64,000 nt of DNA, taken from the NCBI GenBank assembly GCA_037478855.1, contig JBBFLY010000005.1:1-64000 (forward strand), given 5' to 3'. The DNA is from Rhabdothermincola sp037478855 (lineage in GTDB: Bacteria; Actinomycetota; Acidimicrobiia; Acidimicrobiales; Acidimicrobilacustridaceae). The translations under genes and the position numbers were made by a program. Position 1 is the first letter of the stretch. Each line of letters starts with the position of its first letter. The notes below the pieces were generated by a model. That model saw only the letters and a list, made by a program, of their open reading frames with translations. It did not search any database and was not told the DNA's origin. This document shows, in pieces, positions 1-9,141 of this stretch.

Positions 1-1098
1 GTCGGCGAGCGCGCGGATCCACTCGTCGACCCTGGTGCCACCACCGGTCGCGACGAGCCGGCGCGCCCGCACCTGCCCGAGCTCGAGGTGGTGGCGCACG
101 ACGAACCCCGAAGCCTCGAACGCGGCCCGGCGGACCTCAGCCGGCCCATGGGTGACATCCAACTGGTGCAGCGACGCCCGCAGTGACGGATCGTGCAGGG
201 GGGTGCGCTCACCGCGCACATAGGGCAGCCAGAGGGGGATCCGCTCCGGGTGCGAGGCCGGTCCGCTGCGTGGCAGGAGCCGACCGACCCAGTCAAGGAA
301 CAGACCACCCGCGTTGGACGGGCCGCCGATGAGGGTCTTGCCAGGCGCGGTGTGCGGCACGGTCCAGAGGCCCTCCACCTCCCGCCAGTCGGACACGACC
401 GCCCAGGTGATCAGCGTGGTGCCGAGGATCACCAACACGTCGCCGTCGTGCTCCGCGCCGGCCACCATCTGCTCCGCGAGGGCGTCGACGGTGCCCGGAC
501 CGACCAGCGCGCCGTCGACGGACCCGATCGCCTCGTTGCCCGGCACCACCTGGGGGAGCTGCTCGACCGACACGCCGGCGCCGGCCGCGACGGCCGGATC
601 CCACCTGGTGCCGTCGTAGAGCGGGTGGGTGGTGATGGCCACGACCGTGTCAATGGCTCCGACGGCGCACAACGCGTGGTTCGCCACCGCCTGCGCGGGC
701 CAGTAGCCGCTGGCCTCGGGTGCTTCCCTGGCGCACCAGCGCAGGAACCCCAGCAGCTCGCCGCTCTCCGCCGGGCTCCTGCCGTTGACCGGCCCTCCCC
801 GCCGGTCGCCGTAGAGCAAGCCGGGGGTGAGCGCCCGCCCCCGTCGATCAACGGCACACAGCGAGGGCACGAACGCCGCCACGTTCACCGCCGCCACCTC
901 GAGGCCATCGCTCACCTCGCGGTAGGCGGCTCGGACGTTGCGTCGCCAGGCACGATCGACGTCGTGCTCGAATCGATCCGGCTCGGGGACGCGCACCCGG
1001 TGACGGACCCGGGCACGGGCCAGCACGTTGCCGTCGTCATCCACCGCCAGGGCCTTCACCGAGGTCGTGCCCACGTCCAGGCCCACCGTCACCGTCAT
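1..1098 (-). CDS. FGGY-family carbohydrate kinase, C-terminus cut by window edge
   Basis: ATP-dependent sugar/polyol kinase of the xylulokinase/glycerol kinase fold. The reading frame is open without a stop from the ATG at 1098 to the window edge, 366 codons. The N-terminus carries the phosphate-1 loop GLDVGTTSVKALAVD, and the last visible stretch has the adenosine-site pattern ATGGGTRVDEWIRALAD. Roughly the last 70-100 residues of a normal ~450-500 aa protein are missing because of the edge. A purine-rich Shine-Dalgarno (gagagggg) precedes the start. It is divergent from the PaaK-like gene, with operator O1 between them. Sugar specificity cannot be read; a kinase paired with class II aldolases in the same regulon suggests handling of a hydroxylated cleavage product (inference). 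Confidence 0.85.
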   Translation of the reverse strand, partial: MTVTVGLDVGTTSVKALAVDDDGNVLARARVRHRVRVPEPDRFEHDVDRAWRRNVRAAYREVSDGLEVAAVNVAAFVPSLCAVDRRGRALTPGLLYGDRRGGPVNGRSPAESGELLGFLRWCAREAPEASGYWPAQAVANHALCAVGAIDTVVAITTHPLYDGTRWDPAVAAGAGVSVEQLPQVVPGNEAIGSVDGALVGPGTVDALAEQMVAGAEHDGDVLVILGTTLITWAVVSDWREVEGLWTVPHTAPGKTLIGGPSNAGGLFLDWVGRLLPRSGPASHPERIPLWLPYVRGERTPLHDPSLRASLHQLDVTHGPAEVRRAAFEASGFVVRHHLELGQVRARRLVATGGGTRVDEWIRALAD

Positions 1099-1172
1099 CG
1101 CTCGCCCCTCTCCCGTCCCGTCTCTCCCGTCGCGTCGGTCTCAGACCGGCCGTGGCGGCACGACCGCATATC

Positions 1173-1190
1173 CCTGACACAGATGTCAGG
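1173..1190. promoter_or_regulatory. Operator O1
   Basis: CCTGACACAGATGTCAGG, a 7-bp inverted repeat with 4-bp spacer and the best palindrome of the set. It lies between the divergent FGGY kinase (start 1098) and PaaK-like ligase (start 1213). A TACGCT hexamer at 1199-1204 lies 8 nt before the GTG at 1213. Confidence 0.85.
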
Positions 1191-1212
1191 TTCGAGAGTA
1201 CGCTAGAGGGCC

Positions 1213-2526
1213 GTGCCGACCTACCAACCGGGCGTGCTCGGTCCGCTCCCCCGCGACCCCGACCAGCAGTTCTGGGACCCCGAGATGCAGACGATGCCAC
1301 GCGAGCAACTCGAGGCGCTGCAGCTCGAGCGGCTCCGCACGCTGGTCGACCGGGCGCTGAGCACCCCCGTGCCGCTCTTTGCCCGCAAGCTTCGCGAGGC
1401 GGGGATCGAATCCGGTGCAGACCTCACCAGCGTGGGAGACGTGAACCTCATCCCCACGACGGTCAAGCAGGAGCTTCGCGACTCGGAAGCTGAGCATCCC
1501 CCCTTCGGCGACTACCGCTTCACCAACCCACGGAAGTGCGTCCGGCTCGGCCAGAGCACGGGCACCACCGGCACACCCACCATCGCGCTGTTCACCCGCA
1601 AGGACATCTGGATCGAGTACGAGTCCGCGGCACGGGTGTGGTGGCGGAACGGCTGGCGCCCAGGGCAGATCATCACCCACGCCCACCCCGCCTACCTCTA
1701 CGGCGGCGGCGTGATGCTCTCCGGCAGCCTCGAGTACTTCGGGGCGCTGAACCTGTGGGTTCCCCCACCCGACACCGACGAGCTCGCCGAGCAGGGCATC
1801 AGGATGTGGCAGCGGGTGCGGCCCGACGTGTCGATGGTGGCGTTCAGCCTCGGTCGCTTCCAGGAGGTGGCTGCCAAGATGGGGCTCGACCTGAACGCGG
1901 ACGTCGGTCTGCCGTCGTTCCAACTTCGGGGCGCGAGCGAGCGGGGCCTGCCGCTGATGACCGCCGGTCTCGAGTGCTACGCCTACTCGTCAGGTCCCTG
2001 CGGCGTCGCACCCGGCGGCCACATCCACGAGGACTGGGCGATCATTCAGGCCGTCGACCCCAGGACCGGCCGCGACGTGCCCGACGGGGAGTGGGGAAAC
2101 CTGGTGGTCACCACCCTCGATCGCGACAACGGCCTGCTGCGCTACGACCTGGAAGAGGCCGCGGCGATCATCCGGGAGCCCTGCCCCTGCGGTGAGACCA
2201 CCATCCGGGGCTTCTGGGGTGGTCGGTTCAAGGACTTCCTCGACTGCCAGGGCAGGTACTTCCCGATCAACGACGTCGAGCGAGCCCTGCGCACCGTGCG
2301 CGAGGTCGTCGAACCGTCCCTCGAGTACGTGGTGGTCAGACCGACGGATCCCGCCGCGCCGCTCTCCGTGCGGGTCGAGCTGGCCGACGGTCACGCCCCC
2401 ACGGTGGCCGAGCGCTGCGCCGCCGCGATCCGCGAGCAGCTCGGGGTCGAAGCCCGGATCGACGTGCTGCCCCGCGGGTCGCTCGGCCGCTCGGGCTACA
2501 AAGCCATCCGGCTCGTCGAGAGCTGA
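1213..2526 (+). CDS. Phenylacetate-CoA ligase (PaaK)-like AMP-forming enzyme
   Basis: Predicted to activate a carboxylic acid to its CoA thioester through an acyl-AMP. The phosphate-binding loop is QSTGTTGTPT near residue 115, the PaaK-type version of the SGTTG motif. The CPCGETT cluster, the GRFKDF stretch and the C-terminal GRSGYKAIRL match the PaaK family, as does the length of 437 aa. The start is GTG 1213; there is no Shine-Dalgarno, but a TACGCT hexamer lies 8 nt upstream, so the mRNA may be nearly leaderless. Transcription would be governed by O1. It stands alone, since the next gene is convergent. The substrate is unknown; aryl or short branched acids are typical for the family. Confidence 0.85.
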   Translation: MPTYQPGVLGPLPRDPDQQFWDPEMQTMPREQLEALQLERLRTLVDRALSTPVPLFARKLREAGIESGADLTSVGDVNLIPTTVKQELRDSEAEHPPFGDYRFTNPRKCVRLGQSTGTTGTPTIALFTRKDIWIEYESAARVWWRNGWRPGQIITHAHPAYLYGGGVMLSGSLEYFGALNLWVPPPDTDELAEQGIRMWQRVRPDVSMVAFSLGRFQEVAAKMGLDLNADVGLPSFQLRGASERGLPLMTAGLECYAYSSGPCGVAPGGHIHEDWAIIQAVDPRTGRDVPDGEWGNLVVTTLDRDNGLLRYDLEEAAAIIREPCPCGETTIRGFWGGRFKDFLDCQGRYFPINDVERALRTVREVVEPSLEYVVVRPTDPAAPLSVRVELADGHAPTVAERCAAAIREQLGVEARIDVLPRGSLGRSGYKAIRLVES

Positions 2527-2576
2527 GCAGCACCATCGGACGCTCGGACATCCGCCCGGCCGCAGCCGCGACACGA

Positions 2577-5500
2577 TCAACCAGCCCGCGGAGTCCGACC
2601 TTCGGTCGCGGCCCCGGAGGCCAGGTTCCGGATCCACGCCGGCGACGGCACCTGGAAGGGCCGGAAGCGCACCACCTTCCCGGACAGCTCGTCATAGAGC
2701 AGCGCCTGGGTGGGCTGCAGCGACGCAGCGGCGGGGCTGTCGACGATCCGCACCGCCTCCTCCCCGGACATGGGACCCACGACCCGCAGCGCGAACCTGC
2801 TCTGCAGGGACGGCGCGAGCCGCTCGCTGACGGCGGCGGCGGAGCTGGCCCACACGAGCGTGTGGAGACCGGATGCGGGACCCTCGCTGACGAGCACCTC
2901 GAGCAAGGCGGTGGCCTCGCCTCCGTCCGGGTCGAGTGCACGGGCGACGTCGAGCCCGTTGAGCACCACCAGCGCAGGGGGCTCTCGGCCCGATGCAGCC
3001 TGCCGGCGCCGGGTGAGCTCGCGGGCGGCCGCTTGCAGACCGGAGACGAGATCACGCTGACGAGACACCTGCACCCGCGTCAGCGCCCCGAGGGCCACGA
3101 GCACCTCCCCGAAGCCGGATTCCAACGGCATGCAGTCGATGGCTCGGACCTCGAGGTGGTGACCGTGTGCGACCGCGGCGGAGAGCAGCGCGCTCGCCAG
3201 CAGCCCTTGGCCGGCCTGCTCGTCGGCGGTCACCACCAACAGGTTCGCACCGGCCTCACGCCGAAGGACGACCTCCGTCGGTCCGCCCAACGTGACGGGC
3301 GCACCCAGCCACAGCACGAGGCCGTCCCCGACGTCGCGACCTGCTCCCGAGCCTCGGAGCTGCTCCACCAGGGGTTGATCCAGCTCCGCAGGGGCGATGC
3401 TCGAGACCAGCTCCGGGCGGCGGGTGAACCCGCGCGAGTCCGCCAGCGCGTCGAGGTCACGCAGGTGCAACAGCCGTTCACGCGGGCTGATGCGACCCAG
3501 GCGGAGCCGGAGCGGATCGGTCGTGCCGGGCTGGATCAGCAGCGCCTCTCCATCGCCCATCGAACGAATCGAGGCGGTCAGCTCCGCATCGCTGTCGGGC
3601 ATCGCCAGCGCCTCCGCGTCCGACAGGATCAGCGAGGTGCTGAGCGCGTCAGGTACCCAGGAGATCGGATCGAGCGAGTCGGCGATCCGCTCAAGGGCGA
3701 TCACGTGCACCCCCAACGCCGGCCCCTCGACCAGCACCCGGTCGAGCAGCTCGCGGGCGTCCCGTGCCGAGCGACCCGTCCCGCACAGCAGCCTGCTGCC
3801 ACCCACGAGGATCAGCAGCAGTCGGGACAGCGGGCCTCCGGTGACGCAGCGGAAGGCCTCGAGGTCACCACGGTCGACCCCCGCGGCGCGCAGCAGCGTG
3901 ACCCGCAGGTCGATCTCCGCCTCCACCAGCTCCAGCACGGCCAACCCCAGCTCGGCCTCAGCCTCCGTCGCCACCAAGCGGGCGTGAGGCAGCCGAGCAC
4001 GCCCGTAGGTGCCGAGATCGATTGAGTGCGAGAGGTCGGCGAGGATCAGCTCCAGCTCGGTCGGCTCGTAGAGGAGGGTGACCGAGGTGAGAAGCAGGTC
4101 CAGTGCGTGGTCGAGCTCCCTGCTGGCTCCGCCGACCACGAGCGCGCCCGGCGCATCAGCTGAGTCCAGCCACAGCGTGGCCGGCTGACGGCCCGCGACC
4201 CGACCAAGCGGGATGGACACCCCCTCCCGCGTGTCGCCGGACCACCAGGTGCGTGGATCTGAGGCGTTCACGGGGTGGCGCAGGCGAGGAAGATCGTCGC
4301 GCACCGCGCGCTGGCGAGCCTGGTCGACCAGCGTGAGCACCTCGGCGAGGCCGAGCGGGGTGCGGTTCCGTCGGCGGGCGTGGTTGCCGACCATGGTGAC
4401 CACCCGCTCGGTGATCGCCGCAGCCGGTCCCTCCGCATCGGCGGGAGGGGCGGGTTCGAAGCGGAGGCGCCATGAGCCGGTCCGGTGGGTCTCGACCGTG
4501 AAGCCGTCGGCGTCATGTCGGCAGATGCGCAGGCCTGGTAGTACCGGCTGGCGGCCCCGGGCCCGGGACGCGGCTGGATCGCGCAGGACGATGGTGTGGA
4601 CCCCACAGCGCGGTCCGTTCTCGGCGAGGGGGCCGAGCAGCTCCAGCGCCCGCTCCGTCATCCCGGTTGGGTAGTCGGCGATGACCAGCAGGCGGTACGG
4701 CTCGATCACCTCTCCCAGGTCGAGGTGGGCGTCGGTGATGCTCGGGTACCGTCCCTGCAGGTGGGTTGCGATCACCCGCTCGACGTGGCGGGTCAGCTCT
4801 TCCAGGCACTCCTCGATCTCATCGGCCTCGATTCGCACGCCGCCCGACACCAGCGCCGGGTCGAACTCCGCCAGCGCCAGAAACGGAGCGAAGGTGTCAC
4901 CGAGGCCTTTGGGGTCGACGAGCGAGAGGTGCACCCCACCGGGGGGGACCGCGGTGAGCACACGGGTGATGACCCCCTGGATCCCGGCCACCGCTTCGTC
5001 GCGCCGCACCCCGGTCTCCACCAGGATCCCGAGGCCGTCCCGCAGTGAACCGAGCCAGGGAAGCGCGACGTCAGGCAGCTCGTCGTGGACGAGCGCGCCG
5101 AGACGGATCCACGGCTTCGGCACCTCGGCGGGCTCGAGGGTGGCCCACCGCTCGTCGTCCCACGGAGCGCCTGCCACGGGGAGTGCCCGGGCGAGACTGT
5201 CGAGATCCCGTTGGAGGATCATGGTGCCGATCTCGAAGCTGGCTCGGGCCTCGGTGCCCTCGGCCACCAGCTCCTGCTCGGTCTCCGACAACAGCCGTTG
5301 GCGGGTGCGCTCAGCCTCCTGCTCCATCAGCTCGAGGCGCGCCGCGGCCGAGTTGAGCAACACGCCGATCTCAGGCAGGCGGATCGCGCCAGTGATGCCC
5401 TGCGCCAGGCGCAGCTGCTCCTCGAGCCGGGCGATCAGCCGGTCGAAGCCGTCGGGTCGATCCCGGTCCTCGGTGCCCAGCGTGGCCGGTCGGGCCAGCG

Positions 5501-5837
5501 CCGTCTCGAGCACGTCGGACTTGCCCTTGCGGAGCGCGACCTCACGGGCCTGCTGGAAGAGCGCAGCCAAGCGCTCGGTGCCCTGCGCGACAGCTGCCTG
5601 CTGGGCACGCCAGCGCTCTTCGATGCGCTGCTGCTCCTCAGCCTGATCGCGCTCGAGACCGGCCACGTCGGCGTGGAGGGTGTCGAGCAGGTGGGAGGCC
5701 CGCTCGAGCAGCTCGTCCACGACCGCCAGCGGATCGGTGTCGAGTCCGCGGGGTCTCACCCCTACCCGGTTGGGGAGAGGCGGGAGCTTCGAGCTGTCGT
5801 CTCTGCGACCAGGTGCGTCCGCGAGCGCGCTCGTCAT
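2577..5837 (-). CDS. Large FtsK/SpoIIIE-like protein with decayed ATPase motifs
   Basis: 1086 aa. The N-terminal ~40-225 residues are rich in Glu, Gln and Arg heptads and look coiled-coil (AEEQQRIEERWRAQQ). Three FtsK-like modules follow. The first contains VDPKGLGDTFAPF and GEVIEPYRLLVIADYP, diagnostic of the actinobacterial multi-domain FtsK-like family. The second keeps RLPHARLVATE. Where that family has GKTGSGKST there is GGASRELDH (~residue 570), and the Walker B strand reads RLLLILVGGSRLL without acidic residues. The third module reads TADEQAGQG at its loop (~867), also without GK. No module should hydrolyse ATP, so a scaffold or inactive partner is more likely than a motor. It starts 81 bp beyond the amidohydrolase stop and could be read through from that operon. 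Function unknown. Confidence 0.75.
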   Translation of the reverse strand: MTSALADAPGRRDDSSKLPPLPNRVGVRPRGLDTDPLAVVDELLERASHLLDTLHADVAGLERDQAEEQQRIEERWRAQQAAVAQGTERLAALFQQAREVALRKGKSDVLETALARPATLGTEDRDRPDGFDRLIARLEEQLRLAQGITGAIRLPEIGVLLNSAAARLELMEQEAERTRQRLLSETEQELVAEGTEARASFEIGTMILQRDLDSLARALPVAGAPWDDERWATLEPAEVPKPWIRLGALVHDELPDVALPWLGSLRDGLGILVETGVRRDEAVAGIQGVITRVLTAVPPGGVHLSLVDPKGLGDTFAPFLALAEFDPALVSGGVRIEADEIEECLEELTRHVERVIATHLQGRYPSITDAHLDLGEVIEPYRLLVIADYPTGMTERALELLGPLAENGPRCGVHTIVLRDPAASRARGRQPVLPGLRICRHDADGFTVETHRTGSWRLRFEPAPPADAEGPAAAITERVVTMVGNHARRRNRTPLGLAEVLTLVDQARQRAVRDDLPRLRHPVNASDPRTWWSGDTREGVSIPLGRVAGRQPATLWLDSADAPGALVVGGASRELDHALDLLLTSVTLLYEPTELELILADLSHSIDLGTYGRARLPHARLVATEAEAELGLAVLELVEAEIDLRVTLLRAAGVDRGDLEAFRCVTGGPLSRLLLILVGGSRLLCGTGRSARDARELLDRVLVEGPALGVHVIALERIADSLDPISWVPDALSTSLILSDAEALAMPDSDAELTASIRSMGDGEALLIQPGTTDPLRLRLGRISPRERLLHLRDLDALADSRGFTRRPELVSSIAPAELDQPLVEQLRGSGAGRDVGDGLVLWLGAPVTLGGPTEVVLRREAGANLLVVTADEQAGQGLLASALLSAAVAHGHHLEVRAIDCMPLESGFGEVLVALGALTRVQVSRQRDLVSGLQAAARELTRRRQAASGREPPALVVLNGLDVARALDPDGGEATALLEVLVSEGPASGLHTLVWASSAAAVSERLAPSLQSRFALRVVGPMSGEEAVRIVDSPAAASLQPTQALLYDELSGKVVRFRPFQVPSPAWIRNLASGAATEGRTPRAG

Positions 5838-5918
5838 GCCAACCAGGTTCGATCGTGCACGAAGGCGGTATCGGCAGATCGGATCGCCGAGCTGAGGGTT
5901 TCGCCGCAGCTCGTGCGC

Positions 5919-7115
5919 TCAGGGGTCGGCGGGCAGCACGACCTCGGGGAGGGGATGGCGGTACAGCCGAGCGGCGTTCTCACAGCACATGGCCCGCAGC
6001 TCGTGCGCGGGCAGGTGGCCCCAGCAGCGTTCGATCACGTCCTGGGTGTCGGGCCAGGTGCCGTCGCCGTGGGGGTAGTCGGCCTCGAGCATGATGTTCT
6101 CCACCCCGATCGTGTGCCGGGTCTCGATGGTCGAGGGGTCGTCCAGGGTGCAGAACCAGAAGTTGCGCCGCAGCACGTCCGCGGGTCGCATGGGCCAGTC
6201 GGCGGCGTAGCCGGAGCGGTCGACGATGTTGTCGAGCCGATCGATGAGCATCGCCACCCAGCCGATGCCACCCTCCGACATGGCGATGCGCAGCTCGGGC
6301 AGCTTCAGGGCCCAACCCGACCACAGCCACTCGGCGCACGCAGTGAGCGACAGCTGCCCGAACAGGGTGGCGGTGAGCGGCACGGCCACGTCCCAGCACC
6401 CGTCGGGGAGGTCCCCGAGCCCCGAGGAGCCGACGTGGAGGCTCACCACCGTGTCGGTCTCGGCGCAGGCCCGCAGGATCGGCTCCCAGTAGGGGTCGAA
6501 GATCGAGGGCAGCCCGAGCCGGTGCGGGCGCTCCGGCAGGGTCACCGACCGGAAGCCCCGCTCGGCGTTGCGGCGGATCTCGGCGGCGCCGGCCTCGGGG
6601 TCGGTGAGGAACGTGATCCCGAGCGGGATGATCCGCTCGGGATGGGGCTGCCACCACTCCTCGTAGAGCCAGTCGTTCCACGCGCGGGTCACCGCGAGGC
6701 CGAGCTCGGGGTCCGAGCACTGCGAGAAGACCCGGCCGCAGAAGCCGGTGATCATCGACGGGAAGTTGAGCGACGCCCACACCCCGTTGATGTCCATGTC
6801 CCGCACCCGGGCGTCGACGTCCCAGCAGCCGCGGCGCATCTCGTCGAAGCGGAACGGCTCGATCCGCACCGTCTCCGGCCGGCGGCCCGCGACGGCGTTC
6901 ATGCCGACCTGGCTGTAGGTGCGACCGTCGAAGGCCCAGACCTGGTGGCCGTGCTCATCCTCCACCACCCGGGGGGCGCGCTCGGCCAGCCGGGCGGGCA
7001 GCCGGCCCTCGAACATGTGGGGCGGCTCGACCAGGTGGTCGTCGACCGAGATGACGGTGTAGCGCACCGGCCGGGGCTCGGGCTCGGGCAGGAACAGCTC
7101 CTCGGTCGCGGTCAT
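5919..7115 (-). CDS. Amidohydrolase-2 family metal-dependent hydrolase
   Basis: 398 aa TIM-barrel protein of the amidohydrolase_2/ACMSD-like family, which contains C-N or C-C hydrolases and decarboxylases. The N-terminal metal motif is VISVDDHLVEPP, a later strand carries SLHVGSS, and the C-terminal half has AMSEGGIGW and EADYPHGDGTWPD, supplying the His and Asp ligands typical of the family. Start ATG 7115 lies 7 nt after the stop of the class II aldolase gene, so the two form one transcript downstream of operator O2. It resembles the proteins at 35471 and 36785 in this window and may be a paralogue. The reaction is not predictable from sequence. Confidence 0.85.
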   Translation of the reverse strand: MTATEELFLPEPEPRPVRYTVISVDDHLVEPPHMFEGRLPARLAERAPRVVEDEHGHQVWAFDGRTYSQVGMNAVAGRRPETVRIEPFRFDEMRRGCWDVDARVRDMDINGVWASLNFPSMITGFCGRVFSQCSDPELGLAVTRAWNDWLYEEWWQPHPERIIPLGITFLTDPEAGAAEIRRNAERGFRSVTLPERPHRLGLPSIFDPYWEPILRACAETDTVVSLHVGSSGLGDLPDGCWDVAVPLTATLFGQLSLTACAEWLWSGWALKLPELRIAMSEGGIGWVAMLIDRLDNIVDRSGYAADWPMRPADVLRRNFWFCTLDDPSTIETRHTIGVENIMLEADYPHGDGTWPDTQDVIERCWGHLPAHELRAMCCENAARLYRHPLPEVVLPADP

Positions 7116-7122
7116 GGCCGGC

Positions 7123-7866
7123 TCAGTCCAGGACCGTGGGATCGAGGCGCAGCTCCCGGCGGCACATCGCCTCCCACAGCCCGGGGAACGACACGTGGTC
7201 GAAGGGTGCGGCGAACCGGCGGTGCACCTCCGGATCGAGCGGGACACCACCTCCGGCGGCCTCGACGTGCCAGGCCTGACGGCAGCGCCACTCCAGCACG
7301 ATCGAGCGGTGGTGCGCCTGGGCGATGTCCCGGCCGACGACGAGCACCCCGTGGTTGGCGAGCAGCGCCATCCGGCCGTCACCGAGGGCCTCGACACAGG
7401 CCCGGGCGTTGTCGACGGCGTCGACGGAGCCCTCGAACTCGGCGTAGAGGGCCGGGTCCCCGGGCACCATGGCGGAGGTCTGGTCGTACACCGGGGGGAT
7501 CCGGCGCATGTCGGCCCAGAGGGTGCCCCAGCGCGGGTGGTTGTGCACCGCCACCCGGATGTCGTCGCGGGCACGGTGCAGCTCGAGGTGCAACGTGATG
7601 GCGGGGGTGACGGTCCAACGGCCCTCGAGGAGGGTGCCGTCACCGTCGATGCGCAGCACGTCCGAGGCCCGCACCTCGTCCCAGGTCAGCCCCCACGGGT
7701 TCACGAGCAGCGTGCCGTCGGGCTGACGGTAGGTGATGTGGCCGGCGAGGTGGTCGTCGTAGCCCTCGCGGAACAGCGTCCGGCACAGCAGCGCCAGCTC
7801 GGCCTGCGGGGTGAGCTCCGGAAGCGGCGGCGCCGTCGGGTTGTCACGCAGATCGGTCACGACCAT
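7123..7866 (-). CDS. Class II aldolase/adducin-fold protein
   Basis: 247 aa. Zinc ligands of class II aldolases are visible as VHNHPRWG (HxH) and LLANHGVLVVG (third His). The catalytic Glu usually found in an SSExxxH context appears replaced: the local sequence is VTPAITLHLELH. It may therefore be a decarboxylase or hydratase-like member rather than a true aldolase. It is the first gene of a two-gene unit with the amidohydrolase at 5919. A strong G-rich Shine-Dalgarno precedes ATG 7866, and operator O2 plus a TATTCT hexamer at 7899-7894 lie just upstream. Confidence 0.85.
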   Translation of the reverse strand: MVVTDLRDNPTAPPLPELTPQAELALLCRTLFREGYDDHLAGHITYRQPDGTLLVNPWGLTWDEVRASDVLRIDGDGTLLEGRWTVTPAITLHLELHRARDDIRVAVHNHPRWGTLWADMRRIPPVYDQTSAMVPGDPALYAEFEGSVDAVDNARACVEALGDGRMALLANHGVLVVGRDIAQAHHRSIVLEWRCRQAWHVEAAGGGVPLDPEVHRRFAAPFDHVSFPGLWEAMCRRELRLDPTVLD

Positions 7867-7899
7867 GTCGCCCCCCCTCTCTCGCTGCTGGCGAGAATA

Positions 7900-7917
7900 C
7901 CTGACACAGACGTCAGA
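7900..7917. promoter_or_regulatory. Operator O2
   Basis: CCTGACACAGACGTCAGA, 34 bp upstream of the class II aldolase start at 7866 (minus strand). The adjoining TATTCT (7899-7894 on the minus strand) is a likely -10. Confidence 0.85.
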
Positions 7918-7956
7918 TTCAGGCGGATGGGGGGTGCTGCCCGCCAGCCCCGGCGC

Positions 7957-9108
7957 TCACCTCCTGGGCAGGCCGAGCACGCGCTCAGCCACGATGTTGC
8001 GGTTCACCTCGCTGGTGCCCCCGGCGATCGACAGCGACCGCGACTGGGCCAGCTCGTCGGCCCAGGGGCCGCTGAGCGCAGCCATGCCGAGGACGTCGAT
8101 CGCCACCTCGCCGAGGAGCTGACCGGTGGCCGACCAGGCGAGCTTGATGATGCTCGACTCGGGTCCCGGCGCTGCGCCCGACGCAGCGGCGGCGATGGTG
8201 CGCTCGCCCAGCAGACGCAACAGCTCACCCGAGCACCACAGCGCCACCAGCCGGTCCCGGGCGAGCGGATCGGCCGTGGCGCCGGCCGCCCGGGCCTCCT
8301 CGAGCAGCTGGGCGATGCGTCGCCGCAGCGCAAGGTGCAGGGTGGCCACCCCGACCCGTTCGTTAGCGAGCGTGGCCGTGGCCACCCGCCAGCCCTGGTG
8401 CTCCTCGCCGAGCCGGGCGCTCACGGGCACACGCACGTGGTCGAAGAACAGCTCGTTGAACTCGGCGGTACCGACCATGGTCCGCAGCGGCCGCACCTCG
8501 ATGCCAGGGCTGCGCATGTCCACCAGCAGCGCCGTGATGCCGGCGTGGCGGTTCGCCGAGGAAGGATCGGTGCGCACGAGCAGCTCGCACCAGTCGGCCA
8601 CCGACGCGAGCGTCGTCCAGAGCTTGCGGCCGGTCACGACGTAGTGGTCGCCGTCGCGCACGGCTTCGCACCGCAGGGAAGCCAGGTCCGACCCGGCGTC
8701 AGGCTCGGAGAACCCCTGGCACCAGATCTCGTCCCCGCGCAGCATCGGCGGCAGGTACCGGGCCTGCTGCTCGGGGGTCCCGAAGGCCATGATGGCGGGG
8801 GCGATGTTCGGGATCCCGATGGCGTTGACGGGTCCGGGCGCGTCGGCGGCCGCCAGCTCCTCGGCGTGCGCGATCTGCTCGAGGACCCCGGCGTCGCGCC
8901 CACCCCAGGCCCGTGGCCAGCCCGGTGCAGCGTGGCCGGCGTCAGCGAGCGAGGCGTTCCACTCCCGGAGGCGAGCGAGGTGATCCGGATCGGGCGCGCC
9001 GTGGAACCTGAGTCCCCGGTGGCGGTCCGTCAGGTGATCCGCCAGCCAGGCCCGCAGCTCGGCCCGGTAGGCGTCGGCGGCGGCGACGGCGTCGGGGTCG
9101 AGGCCCAT
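7957..9108 (-). CDS. Acyl-CoA dehydrogenase, large-type chain
   Basis: FAD-dependent alpha,beta-desaturase of an acyl-CoA thioester, passing electrons to ETF. 383 aa with the usual three domains: N-terminal helical, central beta-domain (WCQGFSEPDAGSDLASL; VTGRKLWTTLASVADW) and C-terminal helical part ending in AGGTSEVNRNIVAERVLGLP, the FAD-contact motif. An upstream in-frame ATG at 9192 is rejected because the extension runs through operator O3. The ATG at 9108 has a TAGGAT hexamer 8 nt upstream, implying a short or absent leader. Unlike the pairs further on, it has no small-chain partner next to it. Confidence 0.88.
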   Translation of the reverse strand: MGLDPDAVAAADAYRAELRAWLADHLTDRHRGLRFHGAPDPDHLARLREWNASLADAGHAAPGWPRAWGGRDAGVLEQIAHAEELAAADAPGPVNAIGIPNIAPAIMAFGTPEQQARYLPPMLRGDEIWCQGFSEPDAGSDLASLRCEAVRDGDHYVVTGRKLWTTLASVADWCELLVRTDPSSANRHAGITALLVDMRSPGIEVRPLRTMVGTAEFNELFFDHVRVPVSARLGEEHQGWRVATATLANERVGVATLHLALRRRIAQLLEEARAAGATADPLARDRLVALWCSGELLRLLGERTIAAAASGAAPGPESSIIKLAWSATGQLLGEVAIDVLGMAALSGPWADELAQSRSLSIAGGTSEVNRNIVAERVLGLPRR

Positions 9109-9123
9109 CGCCTGCGATCCTAA

Positions 9124-9141
9124 CCTGACATGGACGTCAGC
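9124..9141. promoter_or_regulatory. Operator O3
   Basis: CCTGACATGGACGTCAGC, 15 bp upstream of the acyl-CoA dehydrogenase ATG at 9108. TAGGAT at 9122-9117 (minus strand) abuts it and is the likely -10. Confidence 0.85.

Noticed and set aside
193..1206. Long plus-strand open frame over the kinase gene
   Set aside because: It is the antisense of the FGGY kinase reading frame, whose protein shows clear family motifs; the plus-strand product is Arg/His/Gly-rich with no recognisable domain.
5085..9123. Long plus-strand open frames across 5.1-9.1 kb
   Set aside because: High-GC shadows of the FtsK-like, amidohydrolase, aldolase and dehydrogenase genes on the minus strand; they run across several real genes and lack domains.
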